From positions 124,001 to 188,000 of the forward strand of contig NZ_JACIFV010000004.1 of the NCBI RefSeq assembly GCF_014197535.1: a stretch of DNA of 64,000 nucleotides. Direction: 5' to 3'. A program made the translations under genes and the position numbers. The DNA comes from Rhizobium aethiopicum. GTDB taxonomy: Bacteria; Pseudomonadota; Alphaproteobacteria; Rhizobiales; Rhizobiaceae. The notes beneath the pieces were generated by a model. That model was not told the DNA's origin. It saw only the letters and a program-made list of their open reading frames with translations, and searched no databases. Shown here piece after piece: positions 56,651 through 64,000 of the stretch; within the stretch, counting starts at the first letter, position 1, and each line of letters begins with the position of its first letter.

Positions 56651-57532
56651 GTGCCGGAAATCCGCGAATACGAGCTTTTTGAGGTCCATGAGCCCGTGTC
56701 GCAGACCATTCCCTTCGTCTACAACTCTCCCCATAGCGGCCGCATTTATCCACCGGAATTCATCGCCCAATCGAGGCTGGAAGGCATAGCGATCCGCCGT
56801 TCGGAGGACCATTACGTCGACGAGCTGTTCGGCTCGGCCGTCGAACTGGGCGCGCCAATGCTCGCCGCCAATTTTCCGCGGGCCTATCTCGACGTCAATC
56901 GTGAGCCCTACGAACTCGACCCCAGGATGTTCGACGGGCTGCTGCCGCCCTATGCCAACATCAATTCGCTGAGGGTCGCCGGCGGACTCGGGACCATTCC
57001 GCGCATCGTTGCCGAGAACATGGAGATCTACGCACGGCGGCTGCCGGTGCAGGAGGGGCTTGATCGGGTCGAGGCAGTCTACAAGCCCTACCACGCGGCG
57101 CTGCGCCGGCTTATCGCCCGCACCCATGTACAGTTCGGCTTCGGCGTTCTGATCGACTGCCACTCGATGCCCGGCAATGTGCGGGTCGCGGGTTGCACCG
57201 GGCGGCCCGATTTCATCATCGGCGATCGCTACGGCACCAGCGCTTCGGCCGAACTTTCACGCGCCGCGATCGCCATCCTCGAGGAAATGGGCTTCGCTGC
57301 GATCCGTAACAAGCCTTATGCCGGCGGCTTCATCACCGAGCATTACGGCCGTCCCTCGCGCGGTCTGCACGCGCTGCAGATCGAAGTGAACCGGGCGATC
57401 TATGTCGACGAGGTGACGCTGGAGAAGCGCGAGGATTTCGCCGCGGTGGCCGACGCCGTCGCGGCCTTCATGCGGCAGATGGCGGATTATGTCGAAAAAT
57501 TCGCCGGCGATCGGGCGCTGGCCGCCGAGTAA
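56651..57532 (+). CDS. N-formylglutamate amidohydrolase family protein
   Basis: Enzymes of this family remove formate from N-formylglutamate, the last step of one histidine degradation route. The 293 residues show IPFVYNSPHSGRIYPPEF, SEDHYVDELFG, LDVNREPYELDPRMF, VLIDCHSMPG, and EVNRAIYVDE, with His and Glu residues expected to bind zinc. The start is a GTG with AGAGGG upstream. No hut genes are adjacent, so the physiological substrate is uncertain. Confidence 0.9.
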   Translation: MPEIREYELFEVHEPVSQTIPFVYNSPHSGRIYPPEFIAQSRLEGIAIRRSEDHYVDELFGSAVELGAPMLAANFPRAYLDVNREPYELDPRMFDGLLPPYANINSLRVAGGLGTIPRIVAENMEIYARRLPVQEGLDRVEAVYKPYHAALRRLIARTHVQFGFGVLIDCHSMPGNVRVAGCTGRPDFIIGDRYGTSASAELSRAAIAILEEMGFAAIRNKPYAGGFITEHYGRPSRGLHALQIEVNRAIYVDEVTLEKREDFAAVADAVAAFMRQMADYVEKFAGDRALAAE

Positions 57533-57571
57533 ACCTGCAATTTCCTGATTCTCGGCCTGCCTCCCCAGGCC

Positions 57572-57650
57572 AAAAAAAACCGCGCTTGTCAGCGCGGCTA
57601 AGTCTAGGGAGGAAACACCCAAGGAGGGTATTTACAGTCAGAAGACTGTA
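57572..57650 (-). ncRNA. mmgR: MmgR (suhB-type, alpha-r8 family) small RNA
   Basis: Read on the minus strand from about 57650, the sequence has a 5' hairpin (TACAGTC/GACTGTA), an unpaired stretch with the ten bases TTTCCTCCCT (57615-57606) that I recall as invariant in MmgR homologues, and a terminator hairpin CCGCGCT/AGCGCGG (57597-57580) followed by eight T residues. Length is about 79, matching the known 77-base size, and it lies upstream of an inositol-monophosphatase-family gene as the Rfam name suhB implies. In Sinorhizobium MmgR limits PHB granule accumulation and binds Hfq. Exact ends are estimates. Confidence 0.87.
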
Positions 57651-57659
57651 ATGACGACG

Positions 57660-57686
57660 CTACTATTGCGTTGCACAAATGTCAAG
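57660..57686 (-). promoter_or_regulatory. Probable promoter of mmgR
   Basis: On the minus strand a CTTGACA box (57686-57680) matches the rhizobial -35 consensus. The -10 is weaker: TAGCGT with a 17-base spacer or TAGTAG with 14. Transcription would start near 57650, right at the 5' hairpin of the sRNA. Confidence 0.6.
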
Positions 57687-57800
57687 CAATATATTGCGCT
57701 GCGATATCTTTGGGCAATTCGCCTGAAGTTACCCGCTTCGTTTGCATTCCCGCTCGTTTTCGCTATGAAAGCGCATTCCCGCCAGCCAAACGGTGTCACC

Positions 57801-58574
57801 ATGCTTCCTGACCGTTCATTCTTCAATCGTCTGGCGGAGGTCGCCCGCGCCGAGACGCTGCCGCGCTTCCGCTCCGGCCTCGATGTCACGAATAAACTTT
57901 CTTCCGGCTTCGATCCGGTGACGGAAGGCGATCGGGCGGCCGAGCTCGCTATCCGGGCGCTGATCGAGGAGAATTTCCCCGACCACGGCATTCTCGGCGA
58001 GGAGCACGGCGATGTCGGGCTCGACCGGGACTATGTCTGGGTGATCGATCCGATCGACGGCACGCGCGCCTTCATATCGGGCGTGCCGGTCTGGGGAACG
58101 CTGATCGGCCTGCATAGGGAAGGCCGGGCGATCATGGGCATGATCGAGCAGCCCTTTACCGGCGAACGTTATTTCGCCGACGAGAACGGCTCGATCTATA
58201 CCGGCCCGGAGGGTGAAAGGCGGCTGGTGACGCGCCAGTGCGAGGCGCTTTCGAGCGCCATTCTGTTCACGACCTCGCCACATCTCTTCGCCGGCGGGGA
58301 GATGGTGAAATACCGGGAGATCGAGGGTCAGGTGCGGCTCTTCCGCTATGGATGCGACTGCTATGCCTATGCGCTGCTTGCCGCCGGCCATATCGATCTC
58401 GTCATCGAAAACGGGCTGAAACCCTATGACGTCGGCGGGATCATTCCCGTCATCGAGGGGGCGGGCGGCATCATCACCACCTGGGACGGCGGACGGCCGG
58501 AAAACGGCGGTTCGATCATCGCCGCCGGCAGCCGCGCGGTCTACGAGCAGGCAATTGCCATCCTGCAGCGCTGA
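57801..58574 (+). CDS. Inositol-monophosphatase-family phosphatase, HisN-like (histidinol-phosphatase)
   Basis: The 257-residue magnesium-dependent phosphatase has the motifs DPVTEGDRAAE, GILGEEHGD, VIDPIDGTRAFISGVPVWGT and YDVGGIIPVIEGAGG, covering the metal and phosphate sites. This subgroup includes HisN-type histidinol-phosphatases, but inositol and PAP phosphatases are related. The ATG at 57801 matches the expected family N-terminus; the frame is open upstream to 57651 and overlaps the mmgR promoter there, with no homology. Confidence 0.85.
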   Translation: MLPDRSFFNRLAEVARAETLPRFRSGLDVTNKLSSGFDPVTEGDRAAELAIRALIEENFPDHGILGEEHGDVGLDRDYVWVIDPIDGTRAFISGVPVWGTLIGLHREGRAIMGMIEQPFTGERYFADENGSIYTGPEGERRLVTRQCEALSSAILFTTSPHLFAGGEMVKYREIEGQVRLFRYGCDCYAYALLAAGHIDLVIENGLKPYDVGGIIPVIEGAGGIITTWDGGRPENGGSIIAAGSRAVYEQAIAILQR

Positions 58575-58644
58575 ACCCGGGCTCGGCAAAGCCGATGCCC
58601 CAGGTCGGCAAGGCCGATTCTGCTGGCGGCTCGGTTGATCCGGC

Positions 58645-59619
58645 TCAGGTGCCGAGGGCGGCGACATCATGATTTTCCTCGGCATCGCTGCCGGGGATGA
58701 AGGCGTGGAAGGCCGCCAGCGCCGCGGCGCGATAGATATCCCGTTCCTGGAAGATCTCATGGCGAGCGCCGTTGATCGGCACCAGCTGGCCGGCACGGAA
58801 ATAACGCGAGAGCCGCTCCTGTGCCGTGTAGGGCACGACGCCGTCACGTGTCGGGGCGATGACGATGGTCGGGATGGTGATCGAGAAGAGATGGTTGGGC
58901 GAGGTGACCCGGTCCATGGTCCGGAAGGCTTCGGTCAGCCAGCGGGCCGTCGGCGGCCCGAGCGTCAGTTCCGGATGGGCCTTCATCATCGCTACATTGC
59001 GCTCGAAGCGGGTTTCGTCCGAGGTCAACGGATTGTCGCGGAAATCTGGCTCCTTCAGCTTCGAGGTCAGCGGCATGAAGCCGAGGCTGGCGGCCGTCAG
59101 CGCGCCGGCGAGGGTGCGGATGACGCGGGGCGAGGCCGACTGGCCGGTCAGGCCGATGAAGGGAGCCGATAGCACCATGCGATCGATGCGGGTGGTGAGA
59201 TAGGGGGCGGCCGACAGCGCAATCAGTCCGCCGGTGGAATGGCCGAGCAGGTAGAAGGGCAGGCGGGTATCCGGCAGCACTATCTTTTCGAGGAAGGTGT
59301 CGAGGTCGCGCTCGTAATCGGAAAAGCGGCGGATATGGCCGTGATTGCGGCGCTTCAGGAGCCGCGACGAACCGCCCTGGCCACGCAGGTCGAAGGTCGC
59401 GACCCAGAGGCCCTTGCCTGTCAGGTCGCGGATCGTCTCGAAATATTTCTCGATATATTCGTTGCGGCCATGGATGATGACAACCGTGCCCTTGGCGACC
59501 TGGCCACCGGAGCGGAAAACGGCGTAACGCAGCCGGTGGCCGTCATGGGTTTCGAAGAACCCTTCGGTGCGGTTTTCCGGGACGGGATTGTCGGGCGTCG
59601 AATAGAGAACCTGATCCAT
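58645..59619 (-). CDS. Alpha/beta hydrolase, lysophospholipase/monoacylglycerol-lipase type
   Basis: The 324-residue protein shows TVVIIHGRNEYIEKYFETIR (oxyanion region), FDLRGQGGSSR, the nucleophile elbow LLGHSTGGLIAL, an acid in APTRDGVVPY, and a final His in NGARHEIFQE. This is the serine-aminopeptidase-S33-like lysophospholipase group. It has no signal peptide. Its upstream leader contains an intrinsic-terminator-like hairpin read in the same direction. Confidence 0.88.
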   Translation of the reverse strand: MDQVLYSTPDNPVPENRTEGFFETHDGHRLRYAVFRSGGQVAKGTVVIIHGRNEYIEKYFETIRDLTGKGLWVATFDLRGQGGSSRLLKRRNHGHIRRFSDYERDLDTFLEKIVLPDTRLPFYLLGHSTGGLIALSAAPYLTTRIDRMVLSAPFIGLTGQSASPRVIRTLAGALTAASLGFMPLTSKLKEPDFRDNPLTSDETRFERNVAMMKAHPELTLGPPTARWLTEAFRTMDRVTSPNHLFSITIPTIVIAPTRDGVVPYTAQERLSRYFRAGQLVPINGARHEIFQERDIYRAAALAAFHAFIPGSDAEENHDVAALGT

Positions 59620-59693
59620 GACTTGCCAATGCGCCGCTGCTGAATGCTTCTCTATCAGGGATACCGCATGGCGCCCGGCTTGGAAAGCGGGGG

Positions 59694-59736
59694 AAAAAAG
59701 GGCCGGCGGGAGCGTGAGGGCGCTCGCGGCCGGCCC
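59694..59736 (-). terminator. Minus-strand intrinsic terminator upstream of the hydrolase gene
   Basis: On the minus strand GGGCCGGC (59736-59729) pairs with GCCGGCCC (59707-59700), with inner GAGCG/CGCTC pairing, followed by six T residues (59699-59694). No minus-strand gene ends here: the hydrolase start is 75 bp further on. It may be an attenuator or the end of an unlisted small RNA. Confidence 0.65.
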
Positions 59737-59887
59737 AAGTTTAGACTGAAGAAGAAGGGACGATGCACTTCAGCCATCGGGGCCAGTGTCACCCGACATC
59801 GTCATTTCTAGGCAGGCATGTCTGAACGCCTACCGAACCGGCCGTTCACGAGCGGTTCACGGCCGGTCGGGGGGATTTCGAAAAGGT

Positions 59888-59916
59888 CTTGAACTCCCCG
59901 AATCGCATCACCATCT
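59888..59916 (+). promoter_or_regulatory. Heat-shock (RpoH) promoter of hsp20
   Basis: CTTGAA (59888-59893) and CCATCT (59911-59916), 17 bases apart, closely resemble the sigma-32 consensus. Transcription would start around 59923, giving a leader of about 98 bases, the usual size for a ROSE element. Confidence 0.65.
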
Positions 59917-59921
59917 CCATC

Positions 59922-60020
59922 CTGCGGGTGCCAAAAGGGCCCGCGCAACCGTCCCGAGGCCGCCAAGATGGGGTTTCAGGGGCATTTTATCGCAACACGT
60001 CGCTTCCCTAGGAGGACATC
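59922..60020 (+). promoter_or_regulatory. ROSE-type RNA thermometer in the hsp20 leader
   Basis: The hairpin directly before the start pairs GTC-CTTC (59999-60006, with G60002 bulged out) with GGAG-GAC (60011-60017), hiding the AGGAGG ribosome site. The strand opposite the ribosome site carries TCGCT, the U-Y-G-C-U signature of ROSE elements with its bulged G. An upstream GCGGG/CCCGC hairpin is also present. Heating should open the weak hairpin and permit translation. Confidence 0.82.
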
Positions 60021-60491
60021 ATGCGTCACGTAGACTTCTCTCCCCTTTATCGTTCGACGGTCGGTTTCGACCGCCTCTTCACCATGCTCGACAGCCTTGC
60101 TCAGCCGGAGCAGGCACAGACCTATCCGCCCTATAATATCGAGCGCACCGGTGAAAACACCTATCGCATCACCATGGCGGTCGCCGGTTTCGACGAGACC
60201 GAGCTTTCGATCGAAGCCCACGCCCATGTGCTGTCCGTGAAGGGTGAAAAGAACGAGGAAACCGCCGAAGGCGGCGAATTCCTCTATCGCGGCATTGCCA
60301 AGCGCGCCTTCGAGCGCCGCTTCCAGCTTGCCGATCACGTCGAGGTATCAGCCGCTTCGCTGAAGAATGGCCTGCTTCACATCGATCTTCTGCGTAATAT
60401 TCCCGAGGCCATGAAGCCCCGCAAGATCACGATTGCCGCCGAGCCGATCGAGGCTCCGAAGGCGATCGAGGCGCAGGTCATCAGCGGTTAA
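60021..60491 (+). CDS. Small heat-shock protein, Hsp20 family
   Basis: This ATP-independent chaperone holds unfolding proteins. The 156 residues have an N-terminus RHVDFSPLYRSTVGFDRLF, an alpha-crystallin domain (about 38-135) with YNIERTGENTYRITMAVAGF and a C-terminal region containing NGLLHIDLLRNIPEAMKPRK. The pattern is IbpA-like class A of rhizobia. Control is by a likely RpoH promoter and the ROSE thermometer just upstream. Confidence 0.95.
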   Translation: MRHVDFSPLYRSTVGFDRLFTMLDSLAQPEQAQTYPPYNIERTGENTYRITMAVAGFDETELSIEAHAHVLSVKGEKNEETAEGGEFLYRGIAKRAFERRFQLADHVEVSAASLKNGLLHIDLLRNIPEAMKPRKITIAAEPIEAPKAIEAQVISG

Positions 60492-60514
60492 CAGCTGTCC
60501 CTCAGGGACAATGG

Positions 60515-60545
60515 ACGGCGCTCTGATCGGGGCGCCGTTTTTTAT
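60515..60545 (+). terminator. Intrinsic terminator after hsp20
   Basis: ACGGCGC (60515-60521) pairs with GCGCCGT (60532-60538), followed by T6. It lies 24 bp after the hsp20 stop, ahead of the convergent transporter gene. Confidence 0.85.
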
Positions 60546-60563
60546 TGCTGTTCATCTTATTGT

Positions 60564-61568
60564 TCAGGCCGGGCTGGCGGCGTCCTTCATTTGCTGTTCC
60601 GTTACGCGCCGGGCTGCTGCTGCGGCATATTTCTGGGCGATGACGGCGCAGACCATCAGCTGAATCTGGTGGAAGAGCATCAGCGGAAGCACGATCGCAC
60701 CAATCGACTGGCCGGCGAAGATGACGTTTGCCATCGGCACGCCACTTGCCAGGCTCTTCTTCGAGCCGCAGAAGGTGATGGTGATCTCGTCGGACTTGTC
60801 GAAGCCCAGCCAGCGGCTGCCGAACATCGTCAAAACAAGCACAAACGCCAGAAGCACGACGTCGGCGACGACGACAACGGCGATGTCGGCAATCGAGAAA
60901 GTGTGCCACAGTCCTTCGACGATCGCCGTCGAGAAGGCGAGATAGACCACCATCAGGATCGAGCCGCGGTCGACCGGCATCAGGATCTTCTTCTTGGCGC
61001 GAATCCAATCGCCGATCCAGGGCTGCAGGATCTGGCCAACGATAAAGGGGGCAAGCAGCTGCAGCAAGATCTGCTGAAGCGCGTCGAAGGCGAAGCCGCC
61101 ATGGCCGCCGACGGAAAAGAGCAGGCCGACCAGCAGCGGCGTCAGGAACATGCCGAAAATGTTGGAGGCCGAGGCCGAGCAGATCGCGGCGGGCACGTTG
61201 CCGCCAGCCATTGAGGTGAAGGCGATCGACGACTGCACCGTCGACGGCAGCACGCAGAGGAAGAGAATGCCGAGATAAAGCGGCCGTGGCAGGATCGCGT
61301 CGGGGATGAAGCCGAGCCCGAGCCCGAGCAGCGGGAAGATGCCGAAGGTCGTTAGCAGGATGATCAGATGCAGCCGCCAGTGCAGCAGACCAGCAATGAC
61401 GACGTCACGGGAAAGGCGCGCGCCGTGCAGGAAAAACAGCGCCGCGATGGCAATATCGGTGGCGATGCCGAAATAATCCGCAAAACTGCCGCTCGCCGGA
61501 AATAGGGAGGCGAGGATGACGGTGCAGGCGAGCAGGATTGTGAACGTATCGGGCAGAAAGCGGCGCAT
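60564..61568 (-). CDS. Bile acid:sodium symporter-like (BASS/SBF) transporter
   Basis: The 334-residue protein has about nine or ten membrane helices and the family features GARLSRDVVIAGLLHWRLHL, CVLPSTVQSSIAFTSMAGGN (crossover region) and a late CGSKKSLASGVPMANVIF. This YfeH-type branch transports organic anions in sodium symport; its substrate is unknown. It is divergent from a LysR regulator gene with 92 bp between, the usual layout for LysR control of a transporter. Confidence 0.9.
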   Translation of the reverse strand: MRRFLPDTFTILLACTVILASLFPASGSFADYFGIATDIAIAALFFLHGARLSRDVVIAGLLHWRLHLIILLTTFGIFPLLGLGLGFIPDAILPRPLYLGILFLCVLPSTVQSSIAFTSMAGGNVPAAICSASASNIFGMFLTPLLVGLLFSVGGHGGFAFDALQQILLQLLAPFIVGQILQPWIGDWIRAKKKILMPVDRGSILMVVYLAFSTAIVEGLWHTFSIADIAVVVVADVVLLAFVLVLTMFGSRWLGFDKSDEITITFCGSKKSLASGVPMANVIFAGQSIGAIVLPLMLFHQIQLMVCAVIAQKYAAAAARRVTEQQMKDAASPA

Positions 61569-61615
61569 GGCGGTCTCGCAGCAATAAAGTAACCATTGTT
61601 CTGTCGTCCATTATG

Positions 61616-61655
61616 ATCCAGGATGCAAGAAATAACAGTTATCGAGATACTGGAT
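61616..61655. promoter_or_regulatory. Inverted repeat in the transporter/LysR divergent region
   Basis: ATCCAG (61616-61621) and CTGGAT (61650-61655) are inverted copies 28 bases apart, just before the LysR start. They could be half-sites for the LysR protein, though the spacing is longer than a simple T-N11-A box. Confidence 0.3.
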
Positions 61656-61660
61656 TTCTT

Positions 61661-62515
61661 ATGCTCGACCTCTCGCAGTTGCGTAGTTTCGTCGCCGTCG
61701 AACAGATGGGCAGCTTCACGCTTGCCGCGGAAAGGCTGGGCCTCGGGCAATCGACGGTCAGCCAGCATATCCAGCGGCTGGAAGCAGCGCTCGGGCGCAA
61801 GCTGCTGGCGCGCGATACGCATAAGGTGATGCTGACCGGTGACGGCGAGGCGCTGCTTTCGCATGCGCGCGCCATGCTTTCGATCGAGGGGCAGGTGCAG
61901 GCGCTGTTCAAGAGCACCAGCCTGCGCGGCAGCCTCCGGCTCGGCGTGTCGGAGGATTTCGTCACCAGCCAGCTGCCGGCGGTGCTGGAGGATTTCGTTC
62001 GTTCGCATCCGTCGGTCGACCTGGAACTGACCGTGGCGCTTTCAGGCGTGCTTTATGAGATGCAGGACAATGGCGAAATCGATCTGGTGCTCGCCAAGCG
62101 CCGGCTTGGCGATGCGCGCGGAAAACTGGTCTATCGCGAGCCGCTCGTCTGGCTGGCGCGCGATCCTGAACGAGTGCTCGCCTCCGGCCCATTGCCGCTG
62201 ATCGCTTTTCCGCCGCCGAGCGTCACGCGGGCGATCGCTTTGGAAGCGCTCGGGCGAAACCGAGTGGCATGGCGGATCGTCTGCACCTGCGGCAGCCTGA
62301 GCGGGCTGACGGCAGCAGCGCGGGCGGGAATGGGTGTGCTGGTGCAGCCGCGCAGTATGGCTCCTTCCGGACTGAAAGAGATCGCCGCGGGAAAACTGCC
62401 GGTGCTCGAGGACGTGGAATTCGTCTTGGTGCCGCGTAGGGGCGCGGATCAGGTGCTGGTCGCGGCGCTGTCCGACGATATTCTGCAAAAGGTAAGGGGG
62501 TTGAGGTCCGCATGA
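61661..62515 (+). CDS. LysR-family transcriptional regulator
   Basis: The 284 residues begin with a LysR helix-turn-helix (LDLSQLRSFVAVEQMGSFTL and STVSQHIQRLEAALGRKLL), followed by a linker helix and an effector domain (GSLRLGVSEDFVTSQLPAVL and later GLTAAARAGMGVLVQP). It probably controls the divergent BASS transporter. The ATG at 61661 matches the family N-terminus; the frame is open upstream but lacks homology. Confidence 0.92.
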   Translation: MLDLSQLRSFVAVEQMGSFTLAAERLGLGQSTVSQHIQRLEAALGRKLLARDTHKVMLTGDGEALLSHARAMLSIEGQVQALFKSTSLRGSLRLGVSEDFVTSQLPAVLEDFVRSHPSVDLELTVALSGVLYEMQDNGEIDLVLAKRRLGDARGKLVYREPLVWLARDPERVLASGPLPLIAFPPPSVTRAIALEALGRNRVAWRIVCTCGSLSGLTAAARAGMGVLVQPRSMAPSGLKEIAAGKLPVLEDVEFVLVPRRGADQVLVAALSDDILQKVRGLRSA

Positions 62516-62557
62516 CCCATCGCCGTCACCGATCAGGAAAGCCCTACCGGGCGGCGC

Positions 62558-63610
62558 TCAGGCAGCCAGACACCTCAGGAAACCATCCACGTCAGCTTCT
62601 GTGGTCGCGAAGCTGGTGACGAGGCGGATCAGGGTTTCGTTTTCGGAAACGAGTTCCGACGTTGCCGCAGGCGCTGGCCATTCATAGAATTTCGCACCTT
62701 TTTCCTCTGCGGTTCTAGCAGCACTCCTGCTGATGACGGCAAACACCTCGTTGGAGGCGGTCGGCCAGGCGAGGCGCCCGGCGCTGCTGGCGGCAATACC
62801 GGCGCGTAAGCGGCTGGCCATGGTGTTCGAATGGCGGGCGAGATCGAGCCAGAGGCCGTTTTCGAAATAGGCATCGAACTGGGCGGCGATGAAGCGCGAC
62901 TTGGAGAAATGCTGGGCGGCGCGTTTGCGGATGAAAGGCATTTCCTTTGCCCGGTCCGGGGTGAAGAAGACGATCGCTTCCGCGCACCAGCAGCCGTTCT
63001 TGGTGCCGCCGAAGGACAGCATGTCGACGCCACGCTTCCAGGTCATTTCGGCTGGGGTGGCGCCGAGGGCCACCAATGCATTGGCGAAGCGGGCGCCATC
63101 CATGTGGAGCGGCAGGTTGCGCTTCCTCGATATGGCGGCGATCTCGCCGATCTCCGGCAGCGAATAGACGGTGCCGATCTCGGTCGCCTGGGTGATGGTG
63201 ACAGCGCTGGCGCGGCCATGACGGAGGGCATCCTCGGGGAAGTGGGCGATCTTTGCCGAAAGCCTGGCCGGATCGATCTTGCCGGCTTCGCCGTCAACGG
63301 CCATTAGGCGGGCGGCGCCGGAGAAGAATTCCGGCGCGCCGCATTCATCTTCGATCACATGGGCTTCCGAATGGCAGAAGGTAATCCCGCCGGGCCGCTG
63401 GACGCTCGCCAGCGCCAGCGAGTTGGCGGCCGTGCCGGTGGCGACGAAGAAGACGGAAACCTCACGCTCGAAGATCTCGGAGAAGCGGGCCTCGACCTTT
63501 TTGTCGAGATCGCCGGCGCCATAAGCCGGAGCAAAACCCGCCGATTCCGTCAGCAGGCGTTCGGCAATGGATCGGTGGGCGCCGGCCCAATTATCGGAAG
63601 CAAAGAACAT
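62558..63610 (-). CDS. Low-specificity L-threonine aldolase
   Basis: This PLP enzyme splits threonine or allo-threonine to glycine and acetaldehyde. The 350 residues contain FASDNWAGAHRSIAERLL, AYGAGDLDKKVEARFSEIFE, FVATGTAANSLALA, NLPLHMDGARFANALVALG and the PLP lysine in MLSFGGTKNGCWCAEAI. Glycine production links it loosely to the sarcosine oxidase products elsewhere in the window. Confidence 0.93.
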   Translation of the reverse strand: MFFASDNWAGAHRSIAERLLTESAGFAPAYGAGDLDKKVEARFSEIFEREVSVFFVATGTAANSLALASVQRPGGITFCHSEAHVIEDECGAPEFFSGAARLMAVDGEAGKIDPARLSAKIAHFPEDALRHGRASAVTITQATEIGTVYSLPEIGEIAAISRKRNLPLHMDGARFANALVALGATPAEMTWKRGVDMLSFGGTKNGCWCAEAIVFFTPDRAKEMPFIRKRAAQHFSKSRFIAAQFDAYFENGLWLDLARHSNTMASRLRAGIAASSAGRLAWPTASNEVFAVISRSAARTAEEKGAKFYEWPAPAATSELVSENETLIRLVTSFATTEADVDGFLRCLAA

Positions 63611-63987
63611 GGCGGAGACCGTGGGGAGTGGAAGGAGCTGAGAGGTTCGCAGCGGACCTTACGCCAAAGCTTCACGGGATCAAGGTTGTCGCCCCCGACA
63701 CATCACCAAAATTGAATTACGCAATCAATAAAAAGAATAGGGCTTATGTGCGTAATTTTATTTCTCCATCGTGGATTATCTGGCAATCTTCCGTCGCAAA
63801 ATCACGATTTTTAACGGAACGCTCTTGCGGACCGAGATCGTTTCTGGCATGGAACTGATGAATTAGGGCAGTGTTGCTGTCCTATTTTGGCCCTTGCGGC
63901 CGAAGAGGCGCCGAAAACCCTGGCAGCGACGGGCTTTCACGCTATAGTTCCTCCGAGCGTCAAGCCCCAGGCGGCGCGCGGAGGCGA
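63611..63987. other. 377-bp intergenic region with an AT-rich inverted repeat
   Basis: No gene is supported. The section 63700-63800 is much more AT-rich than its surroundings and contains AATTACGCA (63715-63723) and TGCGTAATT (63749-63757), a perfect 9-bp inverted repeat with a 25-base spacer. It probably contains the promoters of the threonine aldolase gene and of the next plus-strand gene. Confidence 0.5.
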
Positions 63988-64000
63988 ATGGCGGGCGCGG
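63988..64000 (+). CDS. Possible 5' end of the next gene (partial)
   Basis: An ATG at 63988 preceded by GGAGG at suitable spacing opens a frame (Met-Ala-Gly-Ala) that runs off the window. Only four codons are visible, so nothing can be said about the product. Confidence 0.3.

Noticed and set aside
58575..58644. Short repeats of GGCAAAGCCGAT / GGCAAGGCCGAT type between hisN-like and hydrolase genes
   Set aside because: Two imperfect copies in a GC-rich spacer without a T-tract; too little to call a terminator or repeat family.

Overview
The window looks like chromosome of a fast-growing rhizobium (Rhizobium leguminosarum/etli group, Rhizobiales). Coding sequence is GC-rich and densely packed on both strands. 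Markers of this lineage include a split proton-translocating transhydrogenase (pntAA-pntAB-pntB), the glgP-glgB-glgC-glgA-pgm-glgX order, a heterotetrameric sarcosine oxidase operon (soxBDAG), a CpdR-type cell-cycle response regulator, a MmgR-type sRNA next to an inositol-monophosphatase-family gene, and a ROSE RNA thermometer before an hsp20 gene. Nothing looks like an intact prophage, insertion sequence, integrative element or CRISPR array.

Layout: 1-2.3 kb, the end of an unidentified gene and a TRAP transporter permease pair (dctQM) without a visible binding protein. 2.5-5.7 kb, a membrane PAS-GGDEF-EAL protein with a degenerate GGDEF site and a GNAT protein resembling N-acyl amino acid / acyl-homoserine-lactone synthases. 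5.9-9.3 kb, a small aa3 oxidase subunit IV-like protein and the pnt operon, separated by a hairpin-rich intergenic repeat. 9.3-18.4 kb, a signalling-rich stretch: DUF992 protein, HWE histidine kinase, TPR lipoprotein, ribosomal protein S21, a class III cyclase with a c-type heme motif in its sensor, a CHASE2 cyclase, and a FecR protein with a His/Asp-rich tail. 18.7-24.9 kb, sarcosine oxidase, a VOC protein and a NodN-like MaoC hydratase. 25.0-36.0 kb, the six-gene glycogen operon. 36.3-37.6 kb, a TadG-like VWA protein. 37.7-44.3 kb, a three-gene transglutaminase / DUF2126 / circularly permuted ATP-grasp / alpha-E operon, a predicted amidoligase system with no known product. 44.4-51.2 kb, a tricarboxylate uptake region: TctE-like kinase, a TctD-like regulator broken at its 5' end and joined to a cyclase fragment, a binding protein and tctCBA. 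51.3-55.9 kb, small hypothetical genes, a DUF475/TerC membrane protein and a nuclease-like protein. 55.9-63.6 kb, tRNA-Val(GAC), cpdR, N-formylglutamate amidohydrolase, mmgR sRNA, a HisN-like phosphatase, an alpha/beta hydrolase, ROSE-hsp20, a bile-acid-symporter-like transporter divergent from a LysR regulator, and threonine aldolase.

Functionally the window mixes carbon storage (glycogen genes; MmgR is known to affect PHB storage in Sinorhizobium), organic acid uptake (TRAP, Tct), one-carbon/glycine metabolism (sarcosine oxidase, threonine aldolase) and heavy second-messenger signalling (one c-di-GMP protein, two intact cAMP/cGMP cyclases, one cyclase fragment). The two most notable items are the tctD/cyclase junction at about 46.29 kb, which removes the receiver phosphorylation site, and the amidoligase operon. 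All assignments come from reading motifs and protein sequence; no database search was run.
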